Shown: piece by piece, positions 35,201 through 45,502 of the stretch
How the letters are laid out: each line of letters begins with the position of its first letter
Numbering within the stretch: the first letter of the stretch is position 1
DNA from: Coix lacryma-jobi var. lacryma-jobi
Taxonomy: Eukaryota > Streptophyta > Magnoliopsida > Poales > Poaceae
Reading direction: 5' to 3'
DNA length: 64,000 bases
Assembly: GCA_009763385.1 (NCBI GenBank)
Contig: VDCT01000318.1
Coordinates: 124,001-188,000 of the forward strand
Notes under the pieces: model-generated
Database searches by the model: none
The model's input: the letters and a program-made list of their open reading frames with translations, nothing else
What the model was told of the DNA's origin: nothing
Translations under genes and position numbers: made by a program

Positions 35201-36022
35201 CCCAGCAGTGGAATCGACTATCTGGTCGATTCTAGGTAAAGGAAATGGAACTTTTGGACATGCTTTATTCAGACCAGTGTAATCTATACACATCCGCATT
35301 TTTCCATTCTTTTTCCTAACTAGTACAGGATTAGCTAGCCACTCTGGGTAAAATACCTCCTTGATGAATCCGGCCGCCAAAAGCTTGTGCACCTCCTCGC
35401 CGATGATCCTACGTTTTTCCTCGTCGAAGCGGCGCAGGCGTTGCTTCACCGGTCTGGACCCGGCCTGGATCTCCAAGGCGTGCTCGGCGACTTCCCTCGG
35501 TATGCCCGGCATGTCCGAGGGGTTCCACGCAAACATGTCGATGTTCGCGCGGAGAAAGTCGACGAGCACTGCTTCCTGTTTGGGCTCGAGGCTGGTACTG
35601 ATGGTCAGCGTCTTGCCATTGGCCGAGGTCGGGTCGACGGGTATTTGCTTGGTGTGCTCAGCCGGCTCGAAGGTGCCGGCGTGACGCTTTGCTTCTGGGG
35701 CCCCCTCGGTGGCCAGAGCTGCTAAGGCCTCGAGCGAGTCGAGGTGGACGTTGGCTTCCCCCCGCTCGACACATTCCACGTCGCAGTGGTACGCGTGCTC
35801 GTAGGAGGTGTCAACGGTGATGACCCCTTTTGGCCCCGGCATCTTGAGCTTCAAGTACGTGTAGTTAGGAATCGCCATGAACTTGGCGTAGCCGGGCCGG
35901 CCGATGATGGCGTGGTAGGTCCCTTGGAAGCCGACCACCTCGAAGGTGAGCGTTTCCTGACGGAGGTTTGCCGGCGTGCCGAAGCAAACCGGCAGGTCGA
36001 TGCGCCCGAGGGGGTGGGCGTA
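32293..36022 (-). pseudogene. Y1 pol: protease end, RT, two RNase H domains, integrase
   Basis: In minus the segment opens inside the protease (TFEVVGFQGTYHAIIGRPGY); the catalytic Asp lies upstream and is lost. The reverse transcriptase follows with MRMCIDYTGLNKACP, FLDAYSGYHQI and VEAYVDDIVVKT (about 34990). The RT-linked RNase H remnant follows (VYFTSEVLSEAKVRYPHIQK, ALADFVAEW), then an archaeal-type RNase H (YFDGSLTKTGAGAGLLF, NVAEYEALVNGL, DSQLVVNQV). Integrase is next, with an HHCC-like region, GLDLVGPL, TDNGTQFTGKKF and NGQVERANG. It ends ISQLRRFYP with a TAA at 32295-32293. Frame changes near 34610, 33400 and 32560 break it. Confidence 0.85.
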
Positions 36023-36621
36023 TGATGTGTGAGTTGGATTTTTATTATGCTTATGTGTGATATGGTTCTTTGTAATGAGTGTTGAGATTTGTGGGCTTGT
36101 CTACAAATCTCATAGTTAGACATAACGTTTATGAATAATAAGAGGGTTAGTTATATCTTGTCCTATGCTGTTTTCTGGAGCAACCTGTGATCTTTCGGTT
36201 ATATCTCAAGTTCTGATCATGCAACATGGCTGAAAATTTTATGGTGGAAAATAGACTCCTATATCTAACCAATGCCTCTGGAATCACTTCAATAGCTGTT
36301 ATGGTTTGTGAGATATGGCTGTTTCAAGTTAGAGTTTCTGCGCAGTTTTGAACTCTGGACAGATCTGTTTGTTCTCTGTGTTTGACTAATTTAACGACAG
36401 AATCTGGGAAACTCACTTAAATAAAAGTTGTAGATAATTTTGTTATCTTTCCAACCGTGTATCACACGCCCTGTTTGGATTTCTGGAACTCCGAATATGA
36501 CTGTTTTTTGTACTGCTATTACTGGATCTCGCCCAGAAATTTTCAGATCTCCTGTTTCCTTTCATACAAGTGATCTTTTCATGAAAAGTTCGCTAACCTT
36601 GATCCCTGTTTGGAAACACAG
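36023..36621. other. X leader spacer, second copy
   Basis: Starts at the Y1 pol breakpoint (GGGCGTATGA / TGTGTGAGTTGG) and is nearly identical to 11965-12562. No gene. Confidence 0.7.
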
Positions 36622-36924
36622 ATGGCCGCCAGAGGAGGTGGAGTTGGAGGTGGACGTGGACGTGGCCGTGGTCGTGGAGCACCTGTTAACCCACCACCAC
36701 CACCACCCCCAGTTGACATTCAGCAGTTGATGGGCATCCAAGCCCAATTTATGCAAACCATGATGCAACATATGCAGAATCAGCCAGTTGGAGGAGCACC
36801 ACCGATGTAAGTGAGGGACAAGAGGGGTGAGTTTTTGAAGGGTCACCCGCCAGTGTTCTCTCATGCCGCTGATCCCCTGGAGGCTGATGACTGGCTTCGT
36901 GCTATTGAACGCCAGCTTACCATC
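36622..36924 (+). pseudogene. X gag N-terminus
   Basis: The ATG at 36622 gives a Gly/Arg-rich start (GGGRGRGRGRG), a Pro run, and QFMQTMMQHMQNQP. A TAA at 36808-36810 follows GGAPPM; it also stands in the copy at 12563, so it predates the duplication. CAA to TAA would be a single C-to-T change. The frame goes on through DPLEADDWLRAIERQLTI to the solo LTR at 36925. Confidence 0.8.
36920..36924. repeat. Solo LTR target duplication, left (CCATC)
   Basis: CCATC lies before TGTCGG and again at 38182-38186 after CCGACA. Removing the LTR and one copy restores the gag reading frame. Confidence 0.9.
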
Positions 36925-38181
36925 TGTCGGTGTTTCGTACCCGGGGGTATCACACCTACGAGTAATATGATCGCGTGCTTCTCTTCCTGGATGGTGATGC
37001 AAGGGGACACAGGGATTTATCCTGGTTCGGGCGAAGAAGGCCCTACGTCCAGCGGGGGGAGATGTTCTTGTATTACTTGCACCTAAGTGCTTGTACAGGG
37101 GAGAATACAAGCTTAGTGAGCGTGGACCGGAGTCCGGACTCATGTCTGTGTGTGGACTCGTGTGTTGTGTTCCCTTTGAATGAGGGCCCTAGTGTCCCCT
37201 TTTATAGAGTAAGGGGAGGCCAGGGTTACATGAAGGTATTACAGGTGTCGGGGCGTATGGTGCCCCATACGGAGAAGGGTAGGAACCCTGTCTTGTCGGG
37301 GCCACTGGAGCCGATGTGATCGTCGCTGTTGAGGCGTCCTTGGGTCGTGGCTTCCATCCTGGGCGCGGACGTGGTGGTGCGACAAGGCGGGAGCCGTACA
37401 GCACCCATCCCGGAATGTACAGTACGCGGTGAGGTCCCTCCGGGTCTTGGGGTACCTGTCCTCCAATAGCACGAAAGTAGTTAGGGCTCGAAGGGCGCGG
37501 AGCCGGCTTCGAGGTGGTGCCACGGGGGCTCGAGGGGCGCGGAGCCGACCTCGAGGTGTTACAGTGCAGGGCTCGAGGAGCGCGTAGCCGGCCTCGAGGG
37601 GTTACAGTGCAGGGCTCGAGGAGCGCGTAGCCGGCCTCGAGGGGTTACAGTGCCTGGCTTGGCCGAACAGTGCCGTACTGGTGCCCTTTTGCCCATGCTT
37701 GTGGTGAAAACGAGACTTGACCTTTATACCGAGTCACTGTGGTACATGCTGTGCACTGGTGGACATGACCGGAGTAGGTGAAGACATTAAATGCGTGGCA
37801 TGGGTTGGTACGGCTGTCTGTGCAGCTCGAGGTCCGTGCGTTAAGGCTCGAGGTGTGGGGGCGCGCTCGCCCGAGGCCTGGAGGGCTCGAGCGAGGCGGA
37901 GAGCGATCGTGCTCGCCCGAGGCCTTGCTGGGAGGGCTCGGGCGAGACGGAGACAGAGCGTTCGCCCGAGGCCTGGCTGGGAGGGCTCGGGCGAGACGGA
38001 GATAGAGCGTTCGCCCGAGGCCTTGCTGGGAGGGCTCGGGCGAGACGGAGACGGAGCGTTCGCCCGAGGCCTGGCTGGGAGGGCTCGGACGAGACGGAGA
38101 CGGTGTGTTCGCCCGAGCGACGGAGACAGAGCGTTCGGGTGTGTGCGTTGATTGGGGGTACCCTTTTTTGTACCACCGACA
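36925..38181 (-). mobile_element. Solo LTR of the Y family inside X gag
   Basis: A 1257-bp unit, TGTCGG to CCGACA, flanked by CCATC, with no internal sequence. Solo LTRs arise by recombination between the two LTRs of one element. Orientation is inferred from Y1, where the polypurine tract sits beyond the CCGACA end. It splits gag between the ERQLTI and CNDQEKV parts. Confidence 0.9.
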
Positions 38182-38186
38182 CCATC

Positions 38187-41100
38187 GCGCAATGCAATGA
38201 CCAGGAGAAGGTGCTCTATGCTTCTGGTCAGTTGCAAGGAGCTGCTCTGGATTGGTGGGAATCGTTTCAGTTCGGTCAAGCCAACAATGCCCCACCTGTT
38301 ACCTTTGAGGAATTCAAGACCAACTTCAAAGCGTACCATATCCCTGCGGGTCTGATTGAATTGAAGCAGGAAGAGTTCAGATCTCTGCGCCAAGGAGCCA
38401 TGACCGTTGCTGAGTATCGTGACAAGTTTGCTCAATTGTCACGCTATGCCCCCACTGATATTGCTCAGGATGCCGACAAGCAGCGTCGCTTTCTCAAGGG
38501 TCTGAATGTTGGACTGGCACTACAGTTAATGTCCAATGAGTATGCCAGTTACCAGACTCTAGTCAACCGTGCTATAGTGGTTGACAACAAGCGCAAGGAG
38601 ATGGAGGCTAGAAAGAGGAAGCTCCAAGGTCAGTCCTCTGGTAGTAACAACCGTCCTCGTTCCAACTTCGCATCAGGCAACCAGCAGAGGTACCAGGGAC
38701 CGACTACCCAGTGGAACCGCAACCAAGCCCAACAACGTCCTACATACCAGCAGCAGGGTAATAATCAACGCCCTCAGCAACAGCCTAACAATCAAGCTCA
38801 ACGCCAAGGTACCCCTGTCAGCACCCCCATGAAGAATAGTGCACCTAACACTCCCAACAAGTGTTTTGTCTGTGGTGATGCTGGTCACCTCTCCTACAAC
38901 TGCCCTAAGAAGCAGAACCAGCAGACTCCGCAGAACCAGAACAATAATCAAAGGGGACGACCGAATCCATCACCTAACTCAGGCAAGGTGAACCACGTGT
39001 CCGCAGAGACCGTGCAAGAGGCGCCAGAAATCATGCTTGGTACGTTCAATATCAGCTCCATCCCCGCTACAGTTCTTTTCGATTCTGGTGCATCGCATAC
39101 TTTCATATCACATACATTTGTTAGAATGCATAACCTACCTGTTAGTCTCATGAAAACTCCCATAATGGTTACCTCACCGGGTGGAGGATTGCAAGCTACG
39201 CTTCAGTGTATGCCTATAGATGTGTCCCTAGGGGGGGTAGATTTCTCAGTATCCCCAATTGTGCTGAGAACAGCTGGCATTGATTTGATACTGGGTATGG
39301 ACTGGATGAAGAGGTGCAAGACAGATATACAGTGTCAAGATAAAGTTGTGACAGTTACTACAGCTAAGGGAGATAGAATCAGTGTGAAGGTAGTGCTACA
39401 ACCAACACCAACTGCAACCGTGAACCAGATGAACGAAGAGGTTTTCCAGGAAGATCTAGTGGTGGATGAGTTCCCGGATGTTTTCCCCGATGACCTGCCA
39501 GGTATGCCACCTGATCGCGACATTGAATTTATTATTGAACTTTTACCTGGAACTGCACCCATAGCTAAAAGACCATATAGGATGGGAGTACCTGAATTAG
39601 AAGAACTTAAGAAACAAATTAAAGAGTTACAAGAAAAAGGGTTTATTCGTCCTAGTTCATCACCTTGGGGAGCTCCTGTTATTTTTGTTGACAAGAAGGA
39701 TGGTGGACAACGGATGTGTGTTGACTATAGATCGCTTAATGAAGTTACCATCAAGAACAGGTACCCGTTGCCGAGGATTGATGATCTGTTCGACCAGCTT
39801 AAAGGTGCATGTGTGTTCTCTAAGATTGATCTGCGTTCTGGTTACCATCAGTTGAAGATTCGAGCATCTGATATTCCAAAGACAGCTTTCACTACCAGGT
39901 ATGGGTTGTATGAGTATACAGTCATGTCCTTTGGATTGACCAATGCACCTGCCTACTTTATGTATTTGATGAACAAGGTGTTCATGGAATATCTCGACAA
40001 GTTCATAGTTGTGTTTATTGATGATATTCTGGTATACTCTAAGAACAAGGAAGATCATGCTGAGCATCTGAGGTTAGTACTACAGAAACTCAGAGAGCAC
40101 AAGTTGTATGCCAAGCGCAGCAAGTGTGAGTTCTGGTTGAAGGAAGTTTCTTTCCTTGGACATGTTATCTCTAATGGAGGCATCTCAGTAGATCCAAGTA
40201 AGGTTGAAGATGTGTTGAATTGGAAGCCACCAACAGATGTGACCGAGATTCGTAGTTTCCTTGGATTGGCCAGTTACTATAGAAGGTTCATTGAAGGATT
40301 CTCCAAGCTTGCTAAGCCAATGACAGCTCTGCTAGAGAAGAATGCTAAGTTTGTCTGGTCCGATAAATGTCAGGCTAACTTTGAGGAGTTGAAGAAACGT
40401 CTGACTACAGCTCCAGTGTTAATTCTACCAGATCTAAGTAAGGATTTCTCTATTTATTGTGATGCATATCATCAAGGTTTGGGTTGTGTTCTTATGCAAG
40501 AAGGCAGAGTTGTAGCATATGCATCGAGGCAGTTGAGAAAGCATGAGCTGAATTATCCCACACATGATCTAGAGTTGGCAGTTGTTGTCCATGCATTAAA
40601 AATTTGGAGACACTATCTAGTGGGTCACAAGACAAACATCTATACCGATCATAAGAGCTTGAAGTACATTTTCACTCAGTCTGATCTGAACTTGAGACAA
40701 CGCAGATGGTTAGAATTGATTAAGGACTATGATTTGGAAATACACTACCATCCCGGTAAGGCTAATGTTGTAGCAGATGCCTTGAGCAGAAAAAACTATG
40801 CCAATGAGATCCAAATTGCTTCTATGCCAGATGAGTTGTGTGCTGAATTTGCACATCTGAATCTGGGAATTGTGACCAACAGAATGGAATTGGTACTTGA
40901 ACCGGTATTGATGCAAGAGATACGTAAGGGTCAGATGGCAGATGAGAAGTTGAAGCAGATAGCAGATAATATTGTTCTTGGCAAAGCATCAGGTTTTCGG
41001 CTAGATGATGATGGTATGTTATGGCATGGGAAGAGGTTATGTGTGCCTGAAATCAAGGAGATACGTGAGACTATACTGCGAGAAGTGCATGAGTCAGCTT

Positions 41101-42335
41101 ACTCCATTCATCCTGGAAGTACTAAAATGTACCTTGATCTGAAGAAAAAGTATTGGTGGGATGGACTAAAGCGGGATGTAGCCGAGTACGTCACTCTGTG
41201 TGATACCTGTCAGAGAGTGAAGGCAGGACATCAGAGACCCGCCGGTTTGTTGCAACCGATGAAGATACCTGAATGGAAGTGGGAAGAAGTCGGTATGGAC
41301 TTTATAGTTGGGTTGCCTCGTACTCAGAGAGGATACGACTCCATATGGGTAATAGTTGATCGATTGACCAAGGTTGCTCACTTTATACCGGTCAAAACTA
41401 GCTATACGGGAGCTAGATTGGCAGAGTTGTATATGGAACGGATAGTATGTTTACATAGAGTGCCCCGAAAGATTGTGTCCGATCGTGGTACTCAGTTCAC
41501 CTCTCACTTTTGGCAGATGATACATCGATCATTGGGTACAAGGTTGAATTTTAGTACTGCTTATCATCCACAGACTGATGGACAGACAGAAAGAACAAAT
41601 CAGATTCTAGAAGACATGTTGAGAGCTTGTGCATTGCAGTATGGCACCAGTTGGGACAAGAATTTGTGTTATGCAGAGTTCTCATACAACAACAGCTATC
41701 AGGAGAGTCTTAAGATGGCACCGTTTGAAGCTTTATATGGGAGACCGTGCAGAACACCGTTGTTCTGGGATCAGACAGGTGAAAGTCAAGTATTTGGACC
41801 TGATGTGCTAAGGAATGCAGAAGATCATGTCAGGATAGTCAGAGATAACCTGAGAGCCGCTCAGTCCCGACAGAAGAGTTATGCAAATAACCGTCGCCGA
41901 GATCTATCTTTTGCAGTAGGTGATTATGTCTACCTAAAGGTGTCACCAATGAGAGGTGTAAAAAGGTTCGATAAGAAAGGAAAGTTAGCACCAAGGTATA
42001 TTGGACCATTCAAGATTCTTGAAAGACGTGGTGAAGTGGCATATCAGTTAGAGTTGCCTGAAAGCTTGTCAGGAGTGCATGATGTGTTTCATGTTTCTCA
42101 GTTGAAAAAGTGTTTGCGGGTGCCCGAAGAGCAGATACCATTGGAAGAACTCACAGTTAAGGAAGATCTGACTTATGATGAGTATCCAACAAAGATTTTG
42201 GAAACAGCTGAAAGAGTTACCAGGAGCAGAGTAATAAAGATGTCCAAGGTTCAGTGGAATCGGTACTCAGAAGCAGAGGCAACTTGGGAAAGAGAAGAGG
42301 ATCTGAGAAAGTCATACCCACAGTTGTTTGAGTAA
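38187..42335 (+). CDS. X gag (rest)-pol polyprotein with chromodomain
   Basis: A single open frame of about 1380 codons to the TAA at 42333. The order is: capsid block (LDWWESFQF, RQGAMTVAEYRD), CCHC knuckle CFVCGDAGHLSYNCP (about 38863-38907), protease FDSGASHTFIS (39080), and RT with MCVDYRSLNE, SFGLTNAPAYFM and VVFIDDILVY (about 40005). RNase H (IYCDAYHQGLGC), integrase finger (HESAYSIHPGSTKMY, CDTCQRVK), DDE blocks (GMDFIVGLPR, SDRGTQFTS, DGQTERTNQ) and a GPY/F-type tail (PRYIGPFKIL) follow. It ends with a chromodomain (KVQWNRYSEAEATWE). Length and order fit Del/Tekay. All catalytic motifs look normal. The only defects are upstream: the solo LTR and the TAA in the gag start. Confidence 0.9.
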   Translation, partial: AQCNDQEKVLYASGQLQGAALDWWESFQFGQANNAPPVTFEEFKTNFKAYHIPAGLIELKQEEFRSLRQGAMTVAEYRDKFAQLSRYAPTDIAQDADKQRRFLKGLNVGLALQLMSNEYASYQTLVNRAIVVDNKRKEMEARKRKLQGQSSGSNNRPRSNFASGNQQRYQGPTTQWNRNQAQQRPTYQQQGNNQRPQQQPNNQAQRQGTPVSTPMKNSAPNTPNKCFVCGDAGHLSYNCPKKQNQQTPQNQNNNQRGRPNPSPNSGKVNHVSAETVQEAPEIMLGTFNISSIPATVLFDSGASHTFISHTFVRMHNLPVSLMKTPIMVTSPGGGLQATLQCMPIDVSLGGVDFSVSPIVLRTAGIDLILGMDWMKRCKTDIQCQDKVVTVTTAKGDRISVKVVLQPTPTATVNQMNEEVFQEDLVVDEFPDVFPDDLPGMPPDRDIEFIIELLPGTAPIAKRPYRMGVPELEELKKQIKELQEKGFIRPSSSPWGAPVIFVDKKDGGQRMCVDYRSLNEVTIKNRYPLPRIDDLFDQLKGACVFSKIDLRSGYHQLKIRASDIPKTAFTTRYGLYEYTVMSFGLTNAPAYFMYLMNKVFMEYLDKFIVVFIDDILVYSKNKEDHAEHLRLVLQKLREHKLYAKRSKCEFWLKEVSFLGHVISNGGISVDPSKVEDVLNWKPPTDVTEIRSFLGLASYYRRFIEGFSKLAKPMTALLEKNAKFVWSDKCQANFEELKKRLTTAPVLILPDLSKDFSIYCDAYHQGLGCVLMQEGRVVAYASRQLRKHELNYPTHDLELAVVVHALKIWRHYLVGHKTNIYTDHKSLKYIFTQSDLNLRQRRWLELIKDYDLEIHYHPGKANVVADALSRKNYANEIQIASMPDELCAEFAHLNLGIVTNRMELVLEPVLMQEIRKGQMADEKLKQIADNIVLGKASGFRLDDDGMLWHGKRLCVPEIKEIRETILREVHESAYSIHPGSTKMYLDLKKKYWWDGLKRDVAEYVTLCDTCQRVKAGHQRPAGLLQPMKIPEWKWEEVGMDFIVGLPRTQRGYDSIWVIVDRLTKVAHFIPVKTSYTGARLAELYMERIVCLHRVPRKIVSDRGTQFTSHFWQMIHRSLGTRLNFSTAYHPQTDGQTERTNQILEDMLRACALQYGTSWDKNLCYAEFSYNNSYQESLKMAPFEALYGRPCRTPLFWDQTGESQVFGPDVLRNAEDHVRIVRDNLRAAQSRQKSYANNRRRDLSFAVGDYVYLKVSPMRGVKRFDKKGKLAPRYIGPFKILERRGEVAYQLELPESLSGVHDVFHVSQLKKCLRVPEEQIPLEELTVKEDLTYDEYPTKILETAERVTRSRVIKMSKVQWNRYSEAEATWEREEDLRKSYPQLFE

Positions 42336-42366
42336 GCATCACTGGAATCTCGAGGACGAGATTCTT

Positions 42367-42381
42367 TAAGGGGGGTAGATT
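42367..42381 (+). other. Polypurine tract of X
   Basis: The purine run AAGGGGGGTAGATT lies directly before the LTR start TGTAACATCCC. Confidence 0.85.
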
Positions 42382-45352
42382 TGTAACATCCCAAAAATTT
42401 CATCAATTTGAAATAAATTTGAAATAGGCAATATGATTTAATTGTTGCATTTTATGTGTTGCATAAAACCTAGATAATAAATTTTCGCAAAAGTTAAAAT
42501 AAATCCTAGGCCAAAGACCATGTTGATGCATACATGCTGGTGCATACTTTATTTTTGTGATGATTGGTTTTGATTCAAAACTGGTTTGAATTCAAAGAAA
42601 TTTCAAATTTGCTTTTGAAAATCAGTTTCTGAAAATGGAAAACCATTTTTTCCTTCTCCCTCTCCTTTTCTATCCTTTTTGGCCCGAGCCAGTCGGCCGG
42701 CCCGCTCCTTCCGGCCCAGTCGGCCACCGGCGCCCTCACCTTTCTCCCACCGCCGGCCCGAGGCCTCTCCCCGATGGCCCGTTTCCCTCCCCTCTTCTTC
42801 GCCCGCGCGGCCCAACCGCCGGCCCAGCAACGCGCCGCCAGCCGCGCGCGCGTTCCCCTCTCTCTCTCTCTCTCTCGCTGACGACTAGGCTCCACCAGTC
42901 AGTCCCTCAGCGTCGCCCGCACTCGCCTCCTTCCTCCCGTGTCCGACCCGAACACGAGTCATAGCTCCGGTCTCCATCGAATCCACGCCTCCTCCTCGGT
43001 TTCCATCTGTTTTGGAGCCCCTACAAAACTTTCGAGAGCCCGCCGCCTCTCCTCACGCGAAAAGCTCTCGTTCTTGTGCCCTATTTTGCCGTGACCGCTC
43101 GCTCCGCCACCCGCAAGATCCCCGCCGCCGTCCGCTTGACGCTCTGAGGGTTTTCAGCCGCTTCGAAGCTCCGCCAAAGCGTCGGGTCGACCTCGTGATC
43201 ACGCTCGACCTCTCCTTTTCTGTTTTCGTCATCTAAATCGCTCACCCGAGCTCGCCGTTGTTCACAGGGACCCCGTCGCCGCCAAATCAAGCGATTCGCC
43301 GTCCCTGAGCCAACATCGACGCCATCTTCGCCTCCGGTGAGTTCGCCTTGAGCTTCCCGATCGATTGGACCAACTCCCAAGGTCTCTACCGCTCTATCGA
43401 GCAACCCCGAGCCGCGCCGCCACCTTCCGGCCATGGCGCCGCCGCGTTTTCCCTCTGCTCCGGCGGAAACTCCGCCAGTTCCCCCCAGATTTAATCTCGG
43501 GCGTCCATCTCAGATTCGGTGGCCAGAAACGCTCGATACCCCTTCGCCGGTCGTTTTGCAAAAAGGCCATTACAATTTCTTGGACCTCAACCCGCCGTCC
43601 TTTTGAGCACTGTGCTCTGAGTCTGTGAAAACTTGCCTTGAAGTCCCTGCGTTTCTTCCAAATTGAGGCGCAGTCCAATCTAATCTGATATTCGATTTAA
43701 ATCAGTTAAATTCAAAATTCAATTTCAGTTTAATTACAGTTTTGCCATTAGTTTCAAATGCTTATAACTTCTATGTTTTTAGTCCGATCTAGTCCGTTCA
43801 AGTTGCGTTAGATTCGTTTTGAAAAGATCTATCTATCTGTATGAAAATATATACTGTTTTCAGTAATTAAAATTTGAGTTAGGTTTAAGCTACTAACTAA
43901 GGTTTAGTAACTTGTTTAGCTCATAACTTTCGCGTTATATTTCCGTTTTTCGTGATCTTCGCGTTTATGTGATCGTGATGGGTCGTAGTTTCTGTTTTCA
44001 AACTTTTTATATTATTTTCTTGTTGTTGGTGTAATGTTCTAATAATAGCTTGTTTGCTTTGCATGATTGTTGTTCCGGTGATTGTGTGTTGATGTGGTAA
44101 TCGAGTATAGACGGTGAGACATACGCTGGTGATCAGGAACCCTTCTACAACAACCAAGAGCAACCAGAGTTCTCTGAATCAGGCAAGTATAGCATGGGAT
44201 CCTCCTTGTTGACCTATTCACCATGAAACATCTAAATTCATATGCATGTGTCTAATTTTGATCTCCTATCTAGTCTATCCTAGACTTTTGACCCGTTACC
44301 TTGTTAACCATGGGATGCTATGCATATGGGTAGAGTTTTGCTAGAGCTTCACTTAAACCAAACATGATCTAAAAATGGTGAATAAAATTTGATCTTTTTA
44401 GCAACATGGTTTAGGACCTCCTGTCAGCAAAAGCTGGGACATACAGTGCAACCATGAGGGTTATATGGCTCTGACCTTAGCTCAGTATAAGGACCTTTTC
44501 TAGCTTGTTAGTGGACACCCGTATAGGCGCGTTGGATCTTGCCGAGACGGGTATAGTGCGGCTTCTGTCCACGTGAGTATAGGCTGCGTGTTATTGTGCC
44601 ACCTGGAAGGAGGGCTCTACATCCCCTTGCCTTAAGAACTAACGGCCCTAACTTGTTAGACGAACCTTTGAAAGGCTTTGCGTGTATCCTGCCCGCTCAC
44701 CTCGGAAGTGTTATGGGAGTAATTAACCCGGGCATCTGGATATCACGACTCATCGGGTAAAGTGTACAACCTCTGCAGAGTGTAAAACTGATATATCAGC
44801 CGTGCTCATGGTTACGAGCGGCCCGGAAAACTCACAGATTAGTTGTTATATGTTGTTTATTTATGTTGCACATGTTGATTACCTTATTGCTATGTTTCAG
44901 TTATTATGATCATGTGGATTGGGTTTAAGCATTCATATATGTTCACCTTAATATTAAAATATTGCCAATTAAAAGCTACCGCAGTTTAACCAGTGTCAGC
45001 CTTCTTTGAGCCTCATGAACCCCATGTTACACTTGTTAAGTACGAGATGTACTTATGCTTGTTTGTTTTCTTTCTACTTGGATAAAAATCCCGGATGGGT
45101 AACAGATTGCTTTGGTAACGACGACTTCCCTGAAGAGTTCTAGTCTTGCTGTCAACCAGTCATCTTCCCTGTGATAGAGCTACCGCGAGAGATACTTTAT
45201 TTATCCGCTGCTATGTAAAGACTTTGAATAATATTCGTTATGTAATAAACATATGTGATGGTACTTCTTAATTTGTGGCTTATGTGTGTGATTGATCTCT
45301 GGGCACACATGAGTTATTGCATTCAATTTTGTTCTTAAAATTGGGTGTGACA
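42382..45352 (+). repeat. X 3' LTR, complete
   Basis: 2971 bp from TGTAACATCCC to GGGTGTGACA. It contains a CT microsatellite at about 42857-42880 and a GC-rich block (42680-43640) that resembles a transcribed leader. It also contains the 886-bp terminal part shared with 9947-10829. Confidence 0.9.
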
Positions 45353-45353
45353 C

Positions 45354-45493
45354 GGGCATGCCACCGTGTCAAAACCGCCCGGGGGTTCCTTGTACTGGTT
45401 TGCAAAGTTTAATGTGTTGGTTACCTGGTTTTGTAGTTCAGGGTGTAGGTTAAACATATGCTGAAACTTCAGGGGGTTAAGTAGACTTTTTCC
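45354..45493 (-). repeat. MULE-1 right terminal inverted repeat
   Basis: In minus it reads GGAAAAAGTCTACTTAACCC and continues collinearly with 155-300. Its inner side is cut by X after CGGGC. The outer 12 bp absent on the left are present here. Confidence 0.65.
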
Positions 45494-45502
45494 ATGGAAA
45501 TA
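45494..45502. repeat. MULE-1 target duplication, right copy
   Basis: ATGGAAATA, identical to 146-154. Confidence 0.65.

Larger units (their letters stand above)
12862..36022 (-). mobile_element. Y1, Tat-type Ty3/gypsy retrotransposon, interrupted by Z
   Basis: A minus-strand element. It has a 3' LTR at 12862-14151, a polypurine tract, a plus-strand Transposase_28 gene (split by Z), and minus-strand pol (36022 to 32293). It breaks off inside the protease at 36022, where X spacer sequence starts. No gag, primer site or 5' LTR remains. Two RNase H-like domains in pol (ordinary RT-linked plus an extra archaeal-type one before integrase) are typical of the Tat clade. Confidence 0.8.
36023..45352 (+). 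mobile_element. X chromovirus, main body
   Basis: Spacer, gag start, solo LTR insertion, uninterrupted gag-pol, polypurine tract and complete 3' LTR. The 5 bp after the LTR are CGGGC, which fits insertion into the MULE-1 repeat (CCACGCGGGCATGCC on the other copy). The LTR ends match Z's in sequence style, so X and Z are related families in opposite orientation. The first 900 bp duplicate 11965-12861. Confidence 0.85.
155..45493. mobile_element. MULE-1, a Mutator-like element holding the nested retrotransposons
   Basis: Inverted repeats at 155-310 and 45354-45493 are clearly the same sequence in opposite orientation. Both carry blocks such as CTTAACCCCCTGAAGTTTCA and GGTGGCATGCCCG, and they are bracketed by a 9-bp direct repeat. 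The surviving internal genes are a GRF zinc-finger ORF (+) and a mudrA core fragment (-) in convergent order. The rest of the 45 kb is later insertion: Y0 in mudrA, X in the right repeat, Y1 in X, Z in Y1. The 5' half of mudrA is missing, so the element is dead. The boundaries are my reading of the repeats. A single insertion holding both repeats is inferred, because a large deletion lies between Y0 and X. Confidence 0.6.

Noticed and set aside
38103..38186. Possible LTR-gag fusion ORF starting inside the solo LTR
   Set aside because: The frame is open into the LTR, but its start would be GTG; the first in-frame ATG is far inside gag, so no fusion start is supported.
42570..43630. Protein-coding gene within the X 3' LTR
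   Set aside because: Overlapping short ORFs on both strands in low-complexity CT- and GC-rich sequence; no conserved domain.
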